Assembly: GCF_040267685.1 (NCBI RefSeq)
Contig: NZ_CP158367.1
Span: 2,418,001-2,482,000 of the forward strand
Length of the DNA stretch: 64,000 nt
DNA from: Proteinivorax tanatarense
GTDB lineage: Bacteria > Bacillota > Proteinivoracia > Proteinivoracales > Proteinivoracaceae
Reading direction: 5' to 3'
Shown: positions 8,993-17,388 of the stretch, one piece after another
How positions within the stretch are numbered: position 1 is the first letter of the stretch
Layout of the letters: every line of letters begins with the position of its first letter
Notes under the pieces: generated by a model
What the model saw: the letters and a program-made list of their open reading frames with translations, nothing else
The model's database searches: none
What the model was told of the DNA's origin: nothing
Position numbers and translations under genes: made by a program

Positions 8993-9464
8993 CGTTTATC
9001 CTCGCTAAGGTAGAAATCTGTTTTCTTAACTCCAAAGCTTTTTCCATTTTTAGTGCAGGTATTTTATGATTGGTGCCTGCCGTTGAAATTGATAGAGTTG
9101 CAAGCTGAAAATATCGTAAAATCGGTCCCTGCTCTGTATCTACATGTTGTATTTTAGCCATTGGTATCAGACTTCGTTTTACCACCAGTATACCATATTG
9201 AATATCCACTTCATATTCTTTTATTTCATAACACCAGTAACGTTTTCGTATAGAGGGAATAATAAAAATGTTTAACAGCCCTAGTACTATTGCTAAAGAC
9301 ATTAGTATCCATAAAATAAAATTTGGAAACGGCCCCCATAAGCGTGAAGATACTATAAATCCAATAATAATAAAAATATAAAATGCAAAATAAATGCAAC
9401 CCCCAACTCTCCACGCTTTTATGGCCTTAGGATGAATCTTTTCCTTCGGTCGCTTATAATCCAT
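8979..9464 (-). CDS. bPH2-domain membrane protein, YdbS-like
   Basis: 161 residues: two membrane helices (about 22-45 and 50-70) followed by one bPH2 domain (75-155, with LIPMAKIQHVDTEQGPILR). It is the short partner of the YdbT-like protein and the two open reading frames overlap by 14 bp. The ATG at 9464 is preceded by GGAGGTAAG. Function unknown beyond the family's link to envelope stress. Confidence 0.88.
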   Translation of the reverse strand: MDYKRPKEKIHPKAIKAWRVGGCIYFAFYIFIIIGFIVSSRLWGPFPNFILWILMSLAIVLGLLNIFIIPSIRKRYWCYEIKEYEVDIQYGILVVKRSLIPMAKIQHVDTEQGPILRYFQLATLSISTAGTNHKIPALKMEKALELRKQISTLARINDEEI

Positions 9465-9561
9465 AACTTACCTCCTTAACAAAATATTTCTTTCCTTACC
9501 TATGAAATATATTATAAAGTCTATTTTAGGAAATGAAAACCCACATTTTAAAAACAACTAC

Positions 9562-10089
9562 TTAATTCTTTCTCATTTTTTTAAGCTTGTACTTATAGCC
9601 TAAATAAGGCAAACTGGTAAAGATTACAGCGACAAAGCTAATAGTAATAAGTATATAGTAAATAATATTTATTTCCTGCAAAAACCTACTGATTATTATG
9701 AGTGATGTAAATATAATTAACGAGTAAATACTGCTTACTTTGAACTTTCCTGCAATTGTTTCTAGATTATCAAATTTTGAAGTATTATCTGTGTAAATTG
9801 GTTTTATACCTTCTGGAGCCGAAAAAAGATGTAATTCATCTCCTAAAGTCAGTTCATGCTTCCAACCTGCTGATTTAAATAAGGAGAAATAATCTTCACC
9901 TACATTTTTTTGATAATCAACTGCAAAATCTAAATTCTTAGGCTCCCCTTTTTTAAAGCGGTAGCATAGTATTGGCAAAACTACCCCATCAATTAACCAA
10001 CCCTGTTTGGCTAGATTTTTTAGCTTTTTCATGTCATTCTTTTCTAAAAAAGCATAACCACCGATTAAAACGTATTTTTTTTCTTTCAT
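9562..10089 (-). CDS. DUF2812 domain membrane protein
   Basis: 175 residues. The N-terminal ~95 residues match the DUF2812 pattern (residues 20-75 with the GWLIDG and YFSLFKSAGW motifs), followed by two membrane helices (~118-140, 145-165). DUF2812 genes almost always sit next to a PadR regulator. Here the ATG overlaps the PadR stop codon in an ATGA, so both are translated from one mRNA. The family is suspected to sense or respond to membrane-active compounds but has no proven activity. Confidence 0.85.
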   Translation of the reverse strand: MKEKKYVLIGGYAFLEKNDMKKLKNLAKQGWLIDGVVLPILCYRFKKGEPKNLDFAVDYQKNVGEDYFSLFKSAGWKHELTLGDELHLFSAPEGIKPIYTDNTSKFDNLETIAGKFKVSSIYSLIIFTSLIIISRFLQEINIIYYILITISFVAVIFTSLPYLGYKYKLKKMRKN

Positions 10090-10424
10090 AACTTCTCTCC
10101 TTTCTCTTTTAGTTTAATTTCTGCCTGGCATACCATATTCTTCTTTCTTCTAACTTCATTTTTTAACATTCGTAGCCCCTTGTCTGTTATTTTGTATATT
10201 TTCTTATTATCTTTTTGCTCTTTAGTCATTTCAATAAGTTCTGCTTTCAATAATTTCTTTAATGAGGTATATAAAGAACCGGGCCCTATTGTAAACTTTC
10301 CATTGGTCATGTCATTAACATTTTGCATAATTAAATACCCATGTTTTTCCTCCAAAAGACTTAATAGTATATAATATATTGTATCTGTTAATTCACCCAT
10401 ATTAATTGAGTCCGTTCTAGCCAA
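10086..10424 (-). CDS. PadR family transcriptional regulator
   Basis: 112 residues containing a winged helix (TDTIYYILLSLLEEKHGYLI, then GPGSLYTSLKKLLKAELIE and the basic wing) and a short C-terminal dimerisation helix. PadR proteins are repressors released by small molecules. The start is TTG at 10424 with GGGGGAAT upstream. Two near-identical palindromes lie immediately upstream (10441-10491), a likely autoregulatory operator. It forms a bicistron with the DUF2812 gene. Confidence 0.9.
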   Translation of the reverse strand: MARTDSINMGELTDTIYYILLSLLEEKHGYLIMQNVNDMTNGKFTIGPGSLYTSLKKLLKAELIEMTKEQKDNKKIYKITDKGLRMLKNEVRRKKNMVCQAEIKLKEKGEKL

Positions 10425-10440
10425 CTAAATTCCCCCTTAC

Positions 10441-10491
10441 TATATCATTAAATGATATATCTTTATTTATAATATATCATTTAATGATATA
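10441..10491. promoter_or_regulatory. Twin palindromic operator of the PadR gene
   Basis: Two 19-bp palindromes, TATATCATTAAATGATATA at 10441-10459 and TATATCATTTAATGATATA at 10473-10491, are the reverse complement of each other. Their centres are 32 bp apart (three helical turns). They lie 17 bp upstream of the PadR start codon, where the promoter must be, so they are best explained as cooperative PadR dimer sites. Confidence 0.75.
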
Positions 10492-10527
10492 GGTTACAAC
10501 TACTTTTTGATATTTGTGTATTACTTA

Positions 10528-10567
10528 AAAACAATATCGCCAATAAATAACTTGGCGATATTGTTTT
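10528..10567 (-). terminator. Terminator after the M20 peptidase
   Basis: A 16-bp perfect stem (AAAACAATATCGCCAA at 10528-10543 with its complement at 10552-10567), 8-nt loop, ending in T-rich sequence on the minus strand. Confidence 0.85.
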
Positions 10568-10584
10568 ACTACATAACCTTGAAG

Positions 10585-12027
10585 TTAAGAGTTTTGTACA
10601 AGTTCATTAAAGAACCGTAAACTCCTCTTTACATTTTCAACAGACACTCTCTCATTAGTATTATGCATCCTATTGATTTCTGATGCTTCTACTTTTATAG
10701 GAGTAAATCTATAAACATTATCACTTATCATTTCATATTTTTTTCCGTCTGTTCCACCAATAACTAAATAAGGCGTCACTATAGCTTCGGGAAATACTTT
10801 CTGTATAGTTAGCTTAATTTTTTCAAAGGTATCGTTTGATGGACTTGTTGTAATTTCTGATGGTTCCCATTTTTTTATCAGTCTAACAGATACTCTGTTG
10901 TCATTTATAGTGTTTATAACATGTTTTACTACATCCTCTGATGTTTCTCCCGGCAAAATTCTAAAATTAATTATAGCTTTTGCATGTTGAGGCAAAACGT
11001 TAGAAGCATCACTACCTTGTATAACAGTTGATGCTGTAGTTGTCCTTAATAGAGCGTTTCCTGTTTTTGATTTAGAAAACACTGATTTAAATAAAGGTTT
11101 AAAAAGCCACATATTCGCTATAATAACTTTGTTAGTAAAGCTCATTTCTGGTCCTATATTTTCAAGCATTTCTTTTACAGGACTTGTTATTTTAGTTTTT
11201 AATTGCTTTTGTTCTAGTTTCACTATGCTTTTACACAGCACTCCAACAGCTGTATTTTGTGGTGGCATAGATGAGTGCCCGCCAGAATCCTGACAGGATA
11301 TTTCTACATCAGCATATCCTTTTTCTGCTACACCAACCACTGCAACTGGTGTAGCTACTTCTTTTAGTATATCTTCGGTAACACATCCACCCTCATCTAG
11401 AACATATTCAAATTCTAATCCTCTATCTTTAAAAAGTTCAGCTATTTTAGCAGCTCCATCTAACCCTCCGACTTCTTCATCCTGACCAAATGCCAAATAA
11501 ATATCTCTTTTAGGAGCAAAATTCTGAGACAATAAGTTCTCCACTACCTCTAAAATAGCAAATAGCTGTACTTTCATATCTAGAGTACCCCTACCCCATA
11601 TAAATCCATCTGCAATTTCCCCACTAAAAGGCTCATGACACCAATCTTTTTCTGTCCCACCTTCTACTGGTACTACGTCCAAATGGGCAATCAACAGTGC
11701 TGGCTTTAATGTTCTATCTTGACCTTGCCATTTATATATAACTGAATGGTCAATCGTTTCCTTCTTTAATTTTTTTTGGATATTGGGATAATTTTTCTCA
11801 ATTATATAGTGTAGTTTTTTAAACTCATTATAATCAATCCTTTTTTTATCGCTATAGGAAATTGTTCGACACTTTACCATTTCTGAAAACCTTTGTAATG
11901 CTCTTTCTGTATTTATATTAATGCTTTTAGGGGCACATTTCACAGTTCCCTTTTTTTTAAAAGTAAGTGTTTGTATTAAAATAATCAGCAATATCACAAG
12001 GATGGTAACTGTTAAAAGTGTTAACAT
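10585..12027 (-). CDS. M20 family metallopeptidase (PM20D1-like), membrane anchored
   Basis: 480 residues. An N-terminal membrane helix (2-20) anchors the enzyme. The M20 catalytic domain follows, with zinc ligands in LLIAHLDVVP (His and Asp), GFIWGRGTLDMK (bridging Asp), the catalytic DEEVGG pair, and a late HN motif (MHNTNERV). The central dimerisation domain (about 235-370) interrupts it. The closest named subgroup is carboxypeptidase PM20D1/CPS1-like, which hydrolyses dipeptides or N-acyl amino acids. ATG with AAAGGAGG. It lies last in a three-gene operon behind two integral membrane proteins, which suggests a peptide or amino-acid-conjugate uptake and hydrolysis module (inference). Confidence 0.87.
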   Translation of the reverse strand: MLTLLTVTILVILLIILIQTLTFKKKGTVKCAPKSININTERALQRFSEMVKCRTISYSDKKRIDYNEFKKLHYIIEKNYPNIQKKLKKETIDHSVIYKWQGQDRTLKPALLIAHLDVVPVEGGTEKDWCHEPFSGEIADGFIWGRGTLDMKVQLFAILEVVENLLSQNFAPKRDIYLAFGQDEEVGGLDGAAKIAELFKDRGLEFEYVLDEGGCVTEDILKEVATPVAVVGVAEKGYADVEISCQDSGGHSSMPPQNTAVGVLCKSIVKLEQKQLKTKITSPVKEMLENIGPEMSFTNKVIIANMWLFKPLFKSVFSKSKTGNALLRTTTASTVIQGSDASNVLPQHAKAIINFRILPGETSEDVVKHVINTINDNRVSVRLIKKWEPSEITTSPSNDTFEKIKLTIQKVFPEAIVTPYLVIGGTDGKKYEMISDNVYRFTPIKVEASEINRMHNTNERVSVENVKRSLRFFNELVQNS

Positions 12028-12045
12028 TTGAATCCTCCTTTGTAT

Positions 12046-12753
12046 TTACCTTCTTTTTTCAACTTCTATTACGCCTTTTTTCCATAGTATCCTTGCACTC
12101 AACAAAGTTATAGGAAGCATCACAATTATGGCAACTCCTTCAAGACCACTTTTTAAAATACCAAGTTTTGCAGCTAAGGAAACTAATAACACCGGCAAGA
12201 TAATGGCAGTAGATTTACGCTTCACTATATACTCTCCTTCACCTTTACCCAAAAAACCTAAGAACAAACCTCCAAACAGTGCAGGTAGCATGTAAGTAGT
12301 GGCCTGCTGCACTGAGTCAGTTTGCAACAATGGCTGTAGTGGAACTAATAAAATAACTCCAAGTGCTATTATTAATATAGTTAGAATAGATGATAAGGCT
12401 ACAGCAACTGTAGAAATAGCATCTCCTTCAGGTGTATTAGGCTCAACATTAGCTATTTTCATGGCGTTTATTACACAGGGAAGCTTTAAGTTTAGGACAT
12501 TACCGGTAGTAAAAGTTAAGTAACATGAGGAACCCAATAAAGGGGTATAGCTTAACACCTCAGCTATTCCTATGGGTATAAACAAAGCAAAAACACCAAT
12601 ACCACCGAGTATCACTGAAGAAATAGGAGGAAAAATATCATATATAGCGCATATAATTGTTGGAATCATTAGTATGTAAATTATCAGTATAGTCGTTCCA
12701 GTTCTCCCAAACCTATGAACCCACCTTAGATATGACTCATTACTCTTCTCCAC
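12046..12753 (-). CDS. Integral membrane protein, putative transporter subunit
   Basis: About 235 residues with six predicted membrane segments and a short charged C-terminus. Conserved-looking loops include TPLLGSSCYLTFTTGNVLNLKLP and FGGLFLGFLGKGEGEY. I do not recognise a named family. Start: GTG at 12753 sits 8 nt after AAGGAGG; an in-frame GTG at 12762 lies inside the ribosome-binding site and is unlikely. It is sandwiched between a DUF5058 protein and the M20 peptidase with 6- to 20-bp gaps, so the three are probably co-transcribed and the two membrane proteins may form one permease. Confidence 0.7.
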   Translation of the reverse strand: MEKSNESYLRWVHRFGRTGTTILIIYILMIPTIICAIYDIFPPISSVILGGIGVFALFIPIGIAEVLSYTPLLGSSCYLTFTTGNVLNLKLPCVINAMKIANVEPNTPEGDAISTVAVALSSILTILIIALGVILLVPLQPLLQTDSVQQATTYMLPALFGGLFLGFLGKGEGEYIVKRKSTAIILPVLLVSLAAKLGILKSGLEGVAIIVMLPITLLSARILWKKGVIEVEKRR

Positions 12754-12768
12754 AAAAATCACCTCCTT

Positions 12769-13491
12769 CTACAAAAGCAAATTAGACCAACCAACAGAAG
12801 CAACCATTGCTAATATAAGCGTTAGAGCTAATATAAAGTCGTTTAACCACAACAATCTAAACCTTTTAGCAATATATCCTAAGCTAAATGCTATAAAAGC
12901 ACTGGTAAACAATGTAGCTGCGCTAACTGGATTATCAAAAATCATTAAAGGAAAAAATACAGCTATAAGGGTCAACATAAAACATGAAGTCATTACAATG
13001 CCCCATGTATTGTCTTTCCTTTCTCTAGCCTCCATCAAACCTGTTGTCATTTTTTTAGCAAATGGTAACAGGACCAGAAATCCCCCTAAAATTCCTATAG
13101 ACATTACAAACATAACAGCTCCAAACACTTGAGGATCATTTGCCTCAGCCATTAAAGCAATGCTGTTATACCCCATCCCTTTAGCTGCCATATCTGCAGC
13201 CATTAGTTCATATGCAACTGAGCCTAACACCGATAATCTCCACCATGGCCAAGGAATACCAAACACAGTGGCCAACGAATAAAAACCTATTACAATTGCT
13301 ATACTGGGAACTATGGTAAAAATCAAGGTTGACTTTATAACCTTATAAATTGTTTTTTTGTCTATCCCTAGTTCTAAACACCTCTTGTAGCTCTGTATCA
13401 AAAACACAGATGCAAAAGCTATAATATATAACAGTCCAAAAATAACAAGTAGATACAGCAAAGTACTATTCGCTACATCTTGGAAGCTCAT
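12769..13491 (-). CDS. DUF5058 family membrane protein
   Basis: About 240 residues, six to seven membrane helices, with the recognisable DUF5058 features (TVFGIPWPWWRLSVLGSVAY and a later NTWGIVMTSCFML). The start is the ATG at 13491 directly after AAAGGAGGG; a TTG 24 nt earlier would place the ribosome-binding site inside the gene. The function is not established. Its fixed neighbourhood with another membrane protein and an M20 peptidase suggests a transporter for the peptidase's substrate or product. Confidence 0.78.
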   Translation of the reverse strand: MSFQDVANSTLLYLLVIFGLLYIIAFASVFLIQSYKRCLELGIDKKTIYKVIKSTLIFTIVPSIAIVIGFYSLATVFGIPWPWWRLSVLGSVAYELMAADMAAKGMGYNSIALMAEANDPQVFGAVMFVMSIGILGGFLVLLPFAKKMTTGLMEARERKDNTWGIVMTSCFMLTLIAVFFPLMIFDNPVSAATLFTSAFIAFSLGYIAKRFRLLWLNDFILALTLILAMVASVGWSNLLL

Positions 13492-13656
13492 TTTTTTCCC
13501 TCCTTTGATTTTCAACCCTCAAAACGGATTTAACCAAAATATACTGTATAAAGGTTACTTTAAGTCAATAGCCATATATAAAAATTTCTAAGCCGATTAA
13601 ATCAAAACCTAAACCAATGTTTAATTTTTCTGTAAATTAGCTCCTATATAAAGCAT

Positions 13657-13690
13657 AAAAAAAAGAACTTAAAGTTATCTTTAAGTTCCA
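13657..13690 (-). terminator. Terminator after the MerR-methyltransferase gene
   Basis: GAACTTAAAG (13665-13674) pairs with CTTTAAGTTC (13679-13688); on the minus strand the stem is followed by eight T. It lies right after the stop codon at 13696. Confidence 0.9.
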
Positions 13691-13695
13691 AAAAA

Positions 13696-14925
13696 TTATT
13701 TTTTCCTTCCTAAATATGTCCATTGATTGACATTATTACCTCTTTCTAAAAATGAGCCGTATTCACCCACCTCTAAGGTAATTGGCTCATGGATTAGCGA
13801 GTCCTCCTGATTAAAGTACTTATTAAACAATTCTTTTATCCAGACTTTAGAATAATACTTTTGATACTTTTCATCCAATAACTTAGGAAAGTCATATAAA
13901 TTAAAATAAACGTAGGTACCTACCCATAATCCATCTTTTTTTAGCATTTTGTTTAAAAACGATATATTCTTCATTACTTTTTCAGTCTTTTGGCTATCAT
14001 AAAAAGAACCATTTACTTTATCTATTATAATATCAACGCAATAATTTTGAAGTGGTATGTCGGGATAGTTTGAACAAATAAAAATGATATCTGGTCTATG
14101 TTTTTTCTTTTCTACTATTTTTTTAGCATACTTTAAAGAGTCCAGATTGTTGTCTACAGAAATAAAGCATGAGTCTTCAGGAAGATTTTCGCTCAACCTA
14201 CTTAAAAAAGCACCTAAACCTGTAGTGTTTTTCATAATGATCTTATTGGATAAATTTGTCTCTAATACTTTTTTACCAACCCAACTGGCCGCTAAATAGA
14301 CATTATGAATAAGTTCTTTGTCAGTATTATTTATGTACCTGCGCTTTAATTGATCAAAATCCATATATTTTTCATCTTTAAACTTCATGCTAGTAATTAT
14401 TATTCCCTCTTGTATTATAAAACTGTAATTGCAATTACTACAACACCCCTTTCCATCTAAAACAGAGTTATTTCTCACATTATCACTATCAATAATGATA
14501 TCATTATTACACCAGGGGCATGCTAATAGATTTAAGAAGTGTAGTGGGATGCCTAACACGCTTTTTTTATTAACACGTTTAGAAATTTTATAAATTTCAC
14601 TATCCATAACCTCTAATATCTCATCTATTTCTTTTTTGTTAATTAACAGCTGAACCTTTTTCTTTTTATATAGTTTCAACATATAATCAAGGTATTCTTC
14701 ATCTTCAGAAGCGCTTAAGATATTAAAAGACAGAAATTCTTGAATTTCTTCTAAGTTAAAGTTAAACTTCTTCATTTTATTGATTAAGTAGATTGTTTTA
14801 TCACATTGTTCATCAAATATATATTGAGAGTTATGTTTATTAGGTATCAGAAGTCCTAGTTTAATATAAAAACGGATAGTTGATTTAGGTACATCATGCT
14901 TCTCAGAAAATTTGCTTATTTTCAT
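13696..14925 (-). CDS. MerR regulator fused to zinc ribbon and methyltransferase-like domain
   Basis: 409 residues in three modules. (1) A MerR winged helix (1-75, SKFSEKHDVPKSTIRFYIKL) plus the usual coiled-coil dimerisation helix to ~120. (2) A Trm112/RlmA-like zinc ribbon at 134-170 with CPWC (C136, C139) and CCSNC (C161/C162, C165). (3) A Rossmann SAM-methyltransferase-like domain at ~210-380, with a degraded glycine loop (TTGLGAFLSRLSENL) and the acidic strand end ISVDNN. The last two modules resemble 23S rRNA guanine-N1 methyltransferases of the RlmA family, but here they replace the effector domain of a MerR protein. A SAM-binding sensor or a self-contained modification/regulation protein is possible. 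ATG with AGGGTGG. Confidence 0.8.
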   Translation of the reverse strand: MKISKFSEKHDVPKSTIRFYIKLGLLIPNKHNSQYIFDEQCDKTIYLINKMKKFNFNLEEIQEFLSFNILSASEDEEYLDYMLKLYKKKKVQLLINKKEIDEILEVMDSEIYKISKRVNKKSVLGIPLHFLNLLACPWCNNDIIIDSDNVRNNSVLDGKGCCSNCNYSFIIQEGIIITSMKFKDEKYMDFDQLKRRYINNTDKELIHNVYLAASWVGKKVLETNLSNKIIMKNTTGLGAFLSRLSENLPEDSCFISVDNNLDSLKYAKKIVEKKKHRPDIIFICSNYPDIPLQNYCVDIIIDKVNGSFYDSQKTEKVMKNISFLNKMLKKDGLWVGTYVYFNLYDFPKLLDEKYQKYYSKVWIKELFNKYFNQEDSLIHEPITLEVGEYGSFLERGNNVNQWTYLGRKK

Positions 14926-15107
14926 TTAACCACCCTTCCCTAAAACAATCGCAAAATCCTTCTTTAATTAATTGACTGCTATGTAAGCACCTTTTTTAAC
15001 ACTTAAAAATATAAGCTTTGTTATTATTATATTTCCTTTTTTGTCACTCCATTACATTTTCCAGATTAATTCTTATTTTTTTCCTTTTAATCTATATAAT
15101 CTACTTT

Positions 15108-15566
15108 TTAGTACCCATAAAATATTTCTTTTTTGTATTTTGATTTGCTTTTGCTTTTCAATTCTTTTAATAACTTCTCCACAGAGCCACCTAAGTTATA
15201 TTTATCTATATCCTTCAAATCCACCCACTTATACTCTTGAGCTTCATCGTTTAAAATTACATCACCAAAGTCGGTTTTACATACATAATCAATAAATATA
15301 AAATGCTTATCTTTATAAAATCCCTTTTCAAAAACACTTTCCTTAACACTAATTAATTGGATATCATTAATTTCTAAGCCTGTTTCCTCTAACACCTCTC
15401 TTTTTAAAGCCTCTTCCATTTTTTCACCTAAATCTATGTGCCCTCCTGGAATCACGTATTTATCATCCCATTTGTGAGATTTACAAAGCAATACTTTGTT
15501 ATCAGGATTAAAAACTACTGCACTTACAGTTGGTTCTGGATATCTTTTCACTAAATTTGTTGACAT
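15108..15566 (-). CDS. NUDIX hydrolase
   Basis: 152 residues from the ATG at 15566, chosen because AAAGGAGG lies upstream; an in-frame ATG at 15671 precedes the ribosome-binding site and would overlap a terminator. The Nudix box reads GGHIDLGEKMEEALKREVLE followed by ETGLEI, with the full GX5EX7REUXEEXGU pattern. The enzyme should cleave a nucleoside diphosphate linked to another group; the substrate cannot be read from the sequence. The C-terminus is lysine-serine rich (KSKSKSKYKKE). Confidence 0.88.
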   Translation of the reverse strand: MSTNLVKRYPEPTVSAVVFNPDNKVLLCKSHKWDDKYVIPGGHIDLGEKMEEALKREVLEETGLEINDIQLISVKESVFEKGFYKDKHFIFIDYVCKTDFGDVILNDEAQEYKWVDLKDIDKYNLGGSVEKLLKELKSKSKSKYKKEIFYGY

Positions 15567-15633
15567 AATATATCTCTTTCCTCCTTTAAACTTGGTAATA
15601 ACCCCAGCAAATTCTGTTAAAAATTCCCTAAAA

Positions 15634-15660
15634 AACAAAAAGGGCGTTAAGCACCCTTTC
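15634..15660 (-). terminator. Terminator after the M23 peptidase gene
   Basis: On the minus strand AAAGGGTG pairs with CGCCCTTT around a CTTAA loop (15639-15659), then TTTTTG. Confidence 0.75.
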
Positions 15661-15702
15661 CAAAGTACCACGCCTATCTTTTTTAGCTTATCTATTTTCC
15701 TA

Positions 15703-17058
15703 TTAATAGTAGTTCATAGGGTTTGTGTGTCTTCCATTCAACCTTACCTCAAAATGCAAATGAGGACCCGTAGAAACTCCTGTAGATCCAACATGACCTA
15801 GAGACTGTCCTTGGCTAACAGTTTGACCTGATTTTACACCAATATTTTCCATATGAGCGTAAAGTGTAGTTTTCCCTCCACCATGGTCTACGATAACGTA
15901 CAGCCCATAACCAATACTTCTATTTCCTCCTGCAAAAATAACTTCTCCTCCATCAGCAGCTAGTACATTTACAGGATTGCCATTAAAAGAAGGTGACCCA
16001 GCCCATCTTTCTCGGTAAATGCCTATATCAATACCAGTGTGCATGCTAGTTCGCCTCGTGATAGGATGTGTTCTGTAACCATAATGCGATGTTACCCCAC
16101 GAGAACCTTGAACTGGCCAAATAAGTCTACCTGTAGCTTTTTCTATGCCTCCACCTTGAGGAGGAGCAGTGTCATTGTCCGCTGGTTTATTATCTGTGTT
16201 ATTGTTGTTTGAATTGTCATTTTTTTGTTCTGCAGCCTCTGCTTCCTTTTCACGTTCTCTTCTTTCCTGCTCTTCTCTTTCACGTTTTTTTCTTTGCCTT
16301 TCAAGCTCTTTTTCTCTTTCAGCCATAAGTGCTACAATTTGTTGCTCCGCTTGTTTGGAAGCAGCTTCTTTTTGACTTATAACTTCTTGAGTATTTTGTT
16401 TTTTAGTCTGAAGCTGAGTTGAAAGGCTATTTAGGCTTTGTACATCTTCTTTTAGCTCTTCCTCAGCCACTTGGGCTTGAGCAATCATTTTCACTAAACT
16501 ATCTTTTCTTTCAACTTGTTTATCTTTTTCTACTTTTAAGTATTCTCTTTTTTCTTTTACTTCTTCTATAAGTTCTTTATCTTCTTCTAAAATTAACCTA
16601 AGTGCATTAAATCTTGAAAGAAAATCAGAAAAACTTGAAGCAGATAGCAAAACATCTAAATATCCCACAGACCCTTTTTGATACATGGCAATCAACCGAG
16701 TATCCAAATACTCGGTATTTTGTTCCAAAAAATCTTCTGCTTCTTCAATCTTTAGTTCTGTTTTAGCAATTTCACTTTCCGTAGAAGTTATATCTTCATT
16801 TAATTGTTGAATTTGTTTTTGGCTTTTTGCTATTTTATTATCAAGTTCTTCTACCTCTTCAGTTAACTCATTTATTTCTTTATCAAGAGAATCTACTTCT
16901 TCACGGCGATTTTCTATGCCTTCTTCTATTTCCTGTTGCTTTTGTTTTTCTTTATCTATATTACCCTCAATACTGTTGGCAAAAATAGGGTTAATCATTT
17001 GTAAAGATATTAAAAAAATACACAACACTGCAATAAGAAACTTTGATTTGTTAAACAA
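15703..17058 (-). CDS. Coiled-coil M23 murein endopeptidase (EnvC/PcsB-like)
   Basis: About 451 residues. A signal peptide (hydrophobic core FLIAVLCIFLISLQM, cleavage near IFANS) leads into a long coiled coil (~30-260) rich in E, K and Q. A low-complexity asparagine/proline linker (~265-305) and a C-terminal M23/LytM domain follow, with zinc ligands in HTGIDIG and GPHLHFEVR. It should act outside the membrane as a cell-wall hydrolase, probably controlled by its coiled coil as in EnvC/PcsB. The start is the TTG at 17058, placed 5 nt after GGAGGGG; a TTG at 17076 precedes that site. A perfect Spo0A-type box lies about 45 bp upstream (17103-17112). Confidence 0.87.
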   Translation of the reverse strand: MFNKSKFLIAVLCIFLISLQMINPIFANSIEGNIDKEKQKQQEIEEGIENRREEVDSLDKEINELTEEVEELDNKIAKSQKQIQQLNEDITSTESEIAKTELKIEEAEDFLEQNTEYLDTRLIAMYQKGSVGYLDVLLSASSFSDFLSRFNALRLILEEDKELIEEVKEKREYLKVEKDKQVERKDSLVKMIAQAQVAEEELKEDVQSLNSLSTQLQTKKQNTQEVISQKEAASKQAEQQIVALMAEREKELERQRKKREREEQERREREKEAEAAEQKNDNSNNNNTDNKPADNDTAPPQGGGIEKATGRLIWPVQGSRGVTSHYGYRTHPITRRTSMHTGIDIGIYRERWAGSPSFNGNPVNVLAADGGEVIFAGGNRSIGYGLYVIVDHGGGKTTLYAHMENIGVKSGQTVSQGQSLGHVGSTGVSTGPHLHFEVRLNGRHTNPMNYY

Positions 17059-17388
17059 ACCTACCCCTCCCTTCAAATACCTAAATTAAAATTAATAGTA
17101 TAATTCGACAAAAAAAACAAAATACCTTCTTAAAACTTCATTTATATATCTTCTTATATGTTATTGGAATATTATACAACTATATAATGACACAGAAATT
17201 TGTTATAATTTTTATGTAAACTTGTATTTATTTTAAATAATTGTGTTGTGATCAGATACAACCCCTATACAAACATGTCACTTGACATTTTCAATAGTAG
17301 TACAAAATAATTCTTTAAAATTCTATCAAATCACATCTTTTAGATTTCCGCAATCAAACTAATTAAAAATAAAGAGGAGGGGAGAGGA
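17059..17388. other. Divergent intergenic region between M23 and YdjM-like genes
   Basis: The 330-bp AT-rich region separates two divergent genes. TTTGTCGAAT on the minus strand (17103-17112) matches the Spo0A box consensus. TTGACA at 17282-17287 is a possible -35 element for the plus-strand gene, although the -10 (AAATAA near 17305) is poor. No ORF with a ribosome-binding site is visible. Confidence 0.45.
17103..17112 (-). promoter_or_regulatory. Possible Spo0A box upstream of the M23 gene
   Basis: TTTGTCGAAT contains the 0A-box core TGTCGAA and lies just upstream of a TATACT -10-like element (minus strand). A single short match in AT-rich DNA can arise by chance. Confidence 0.35.
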
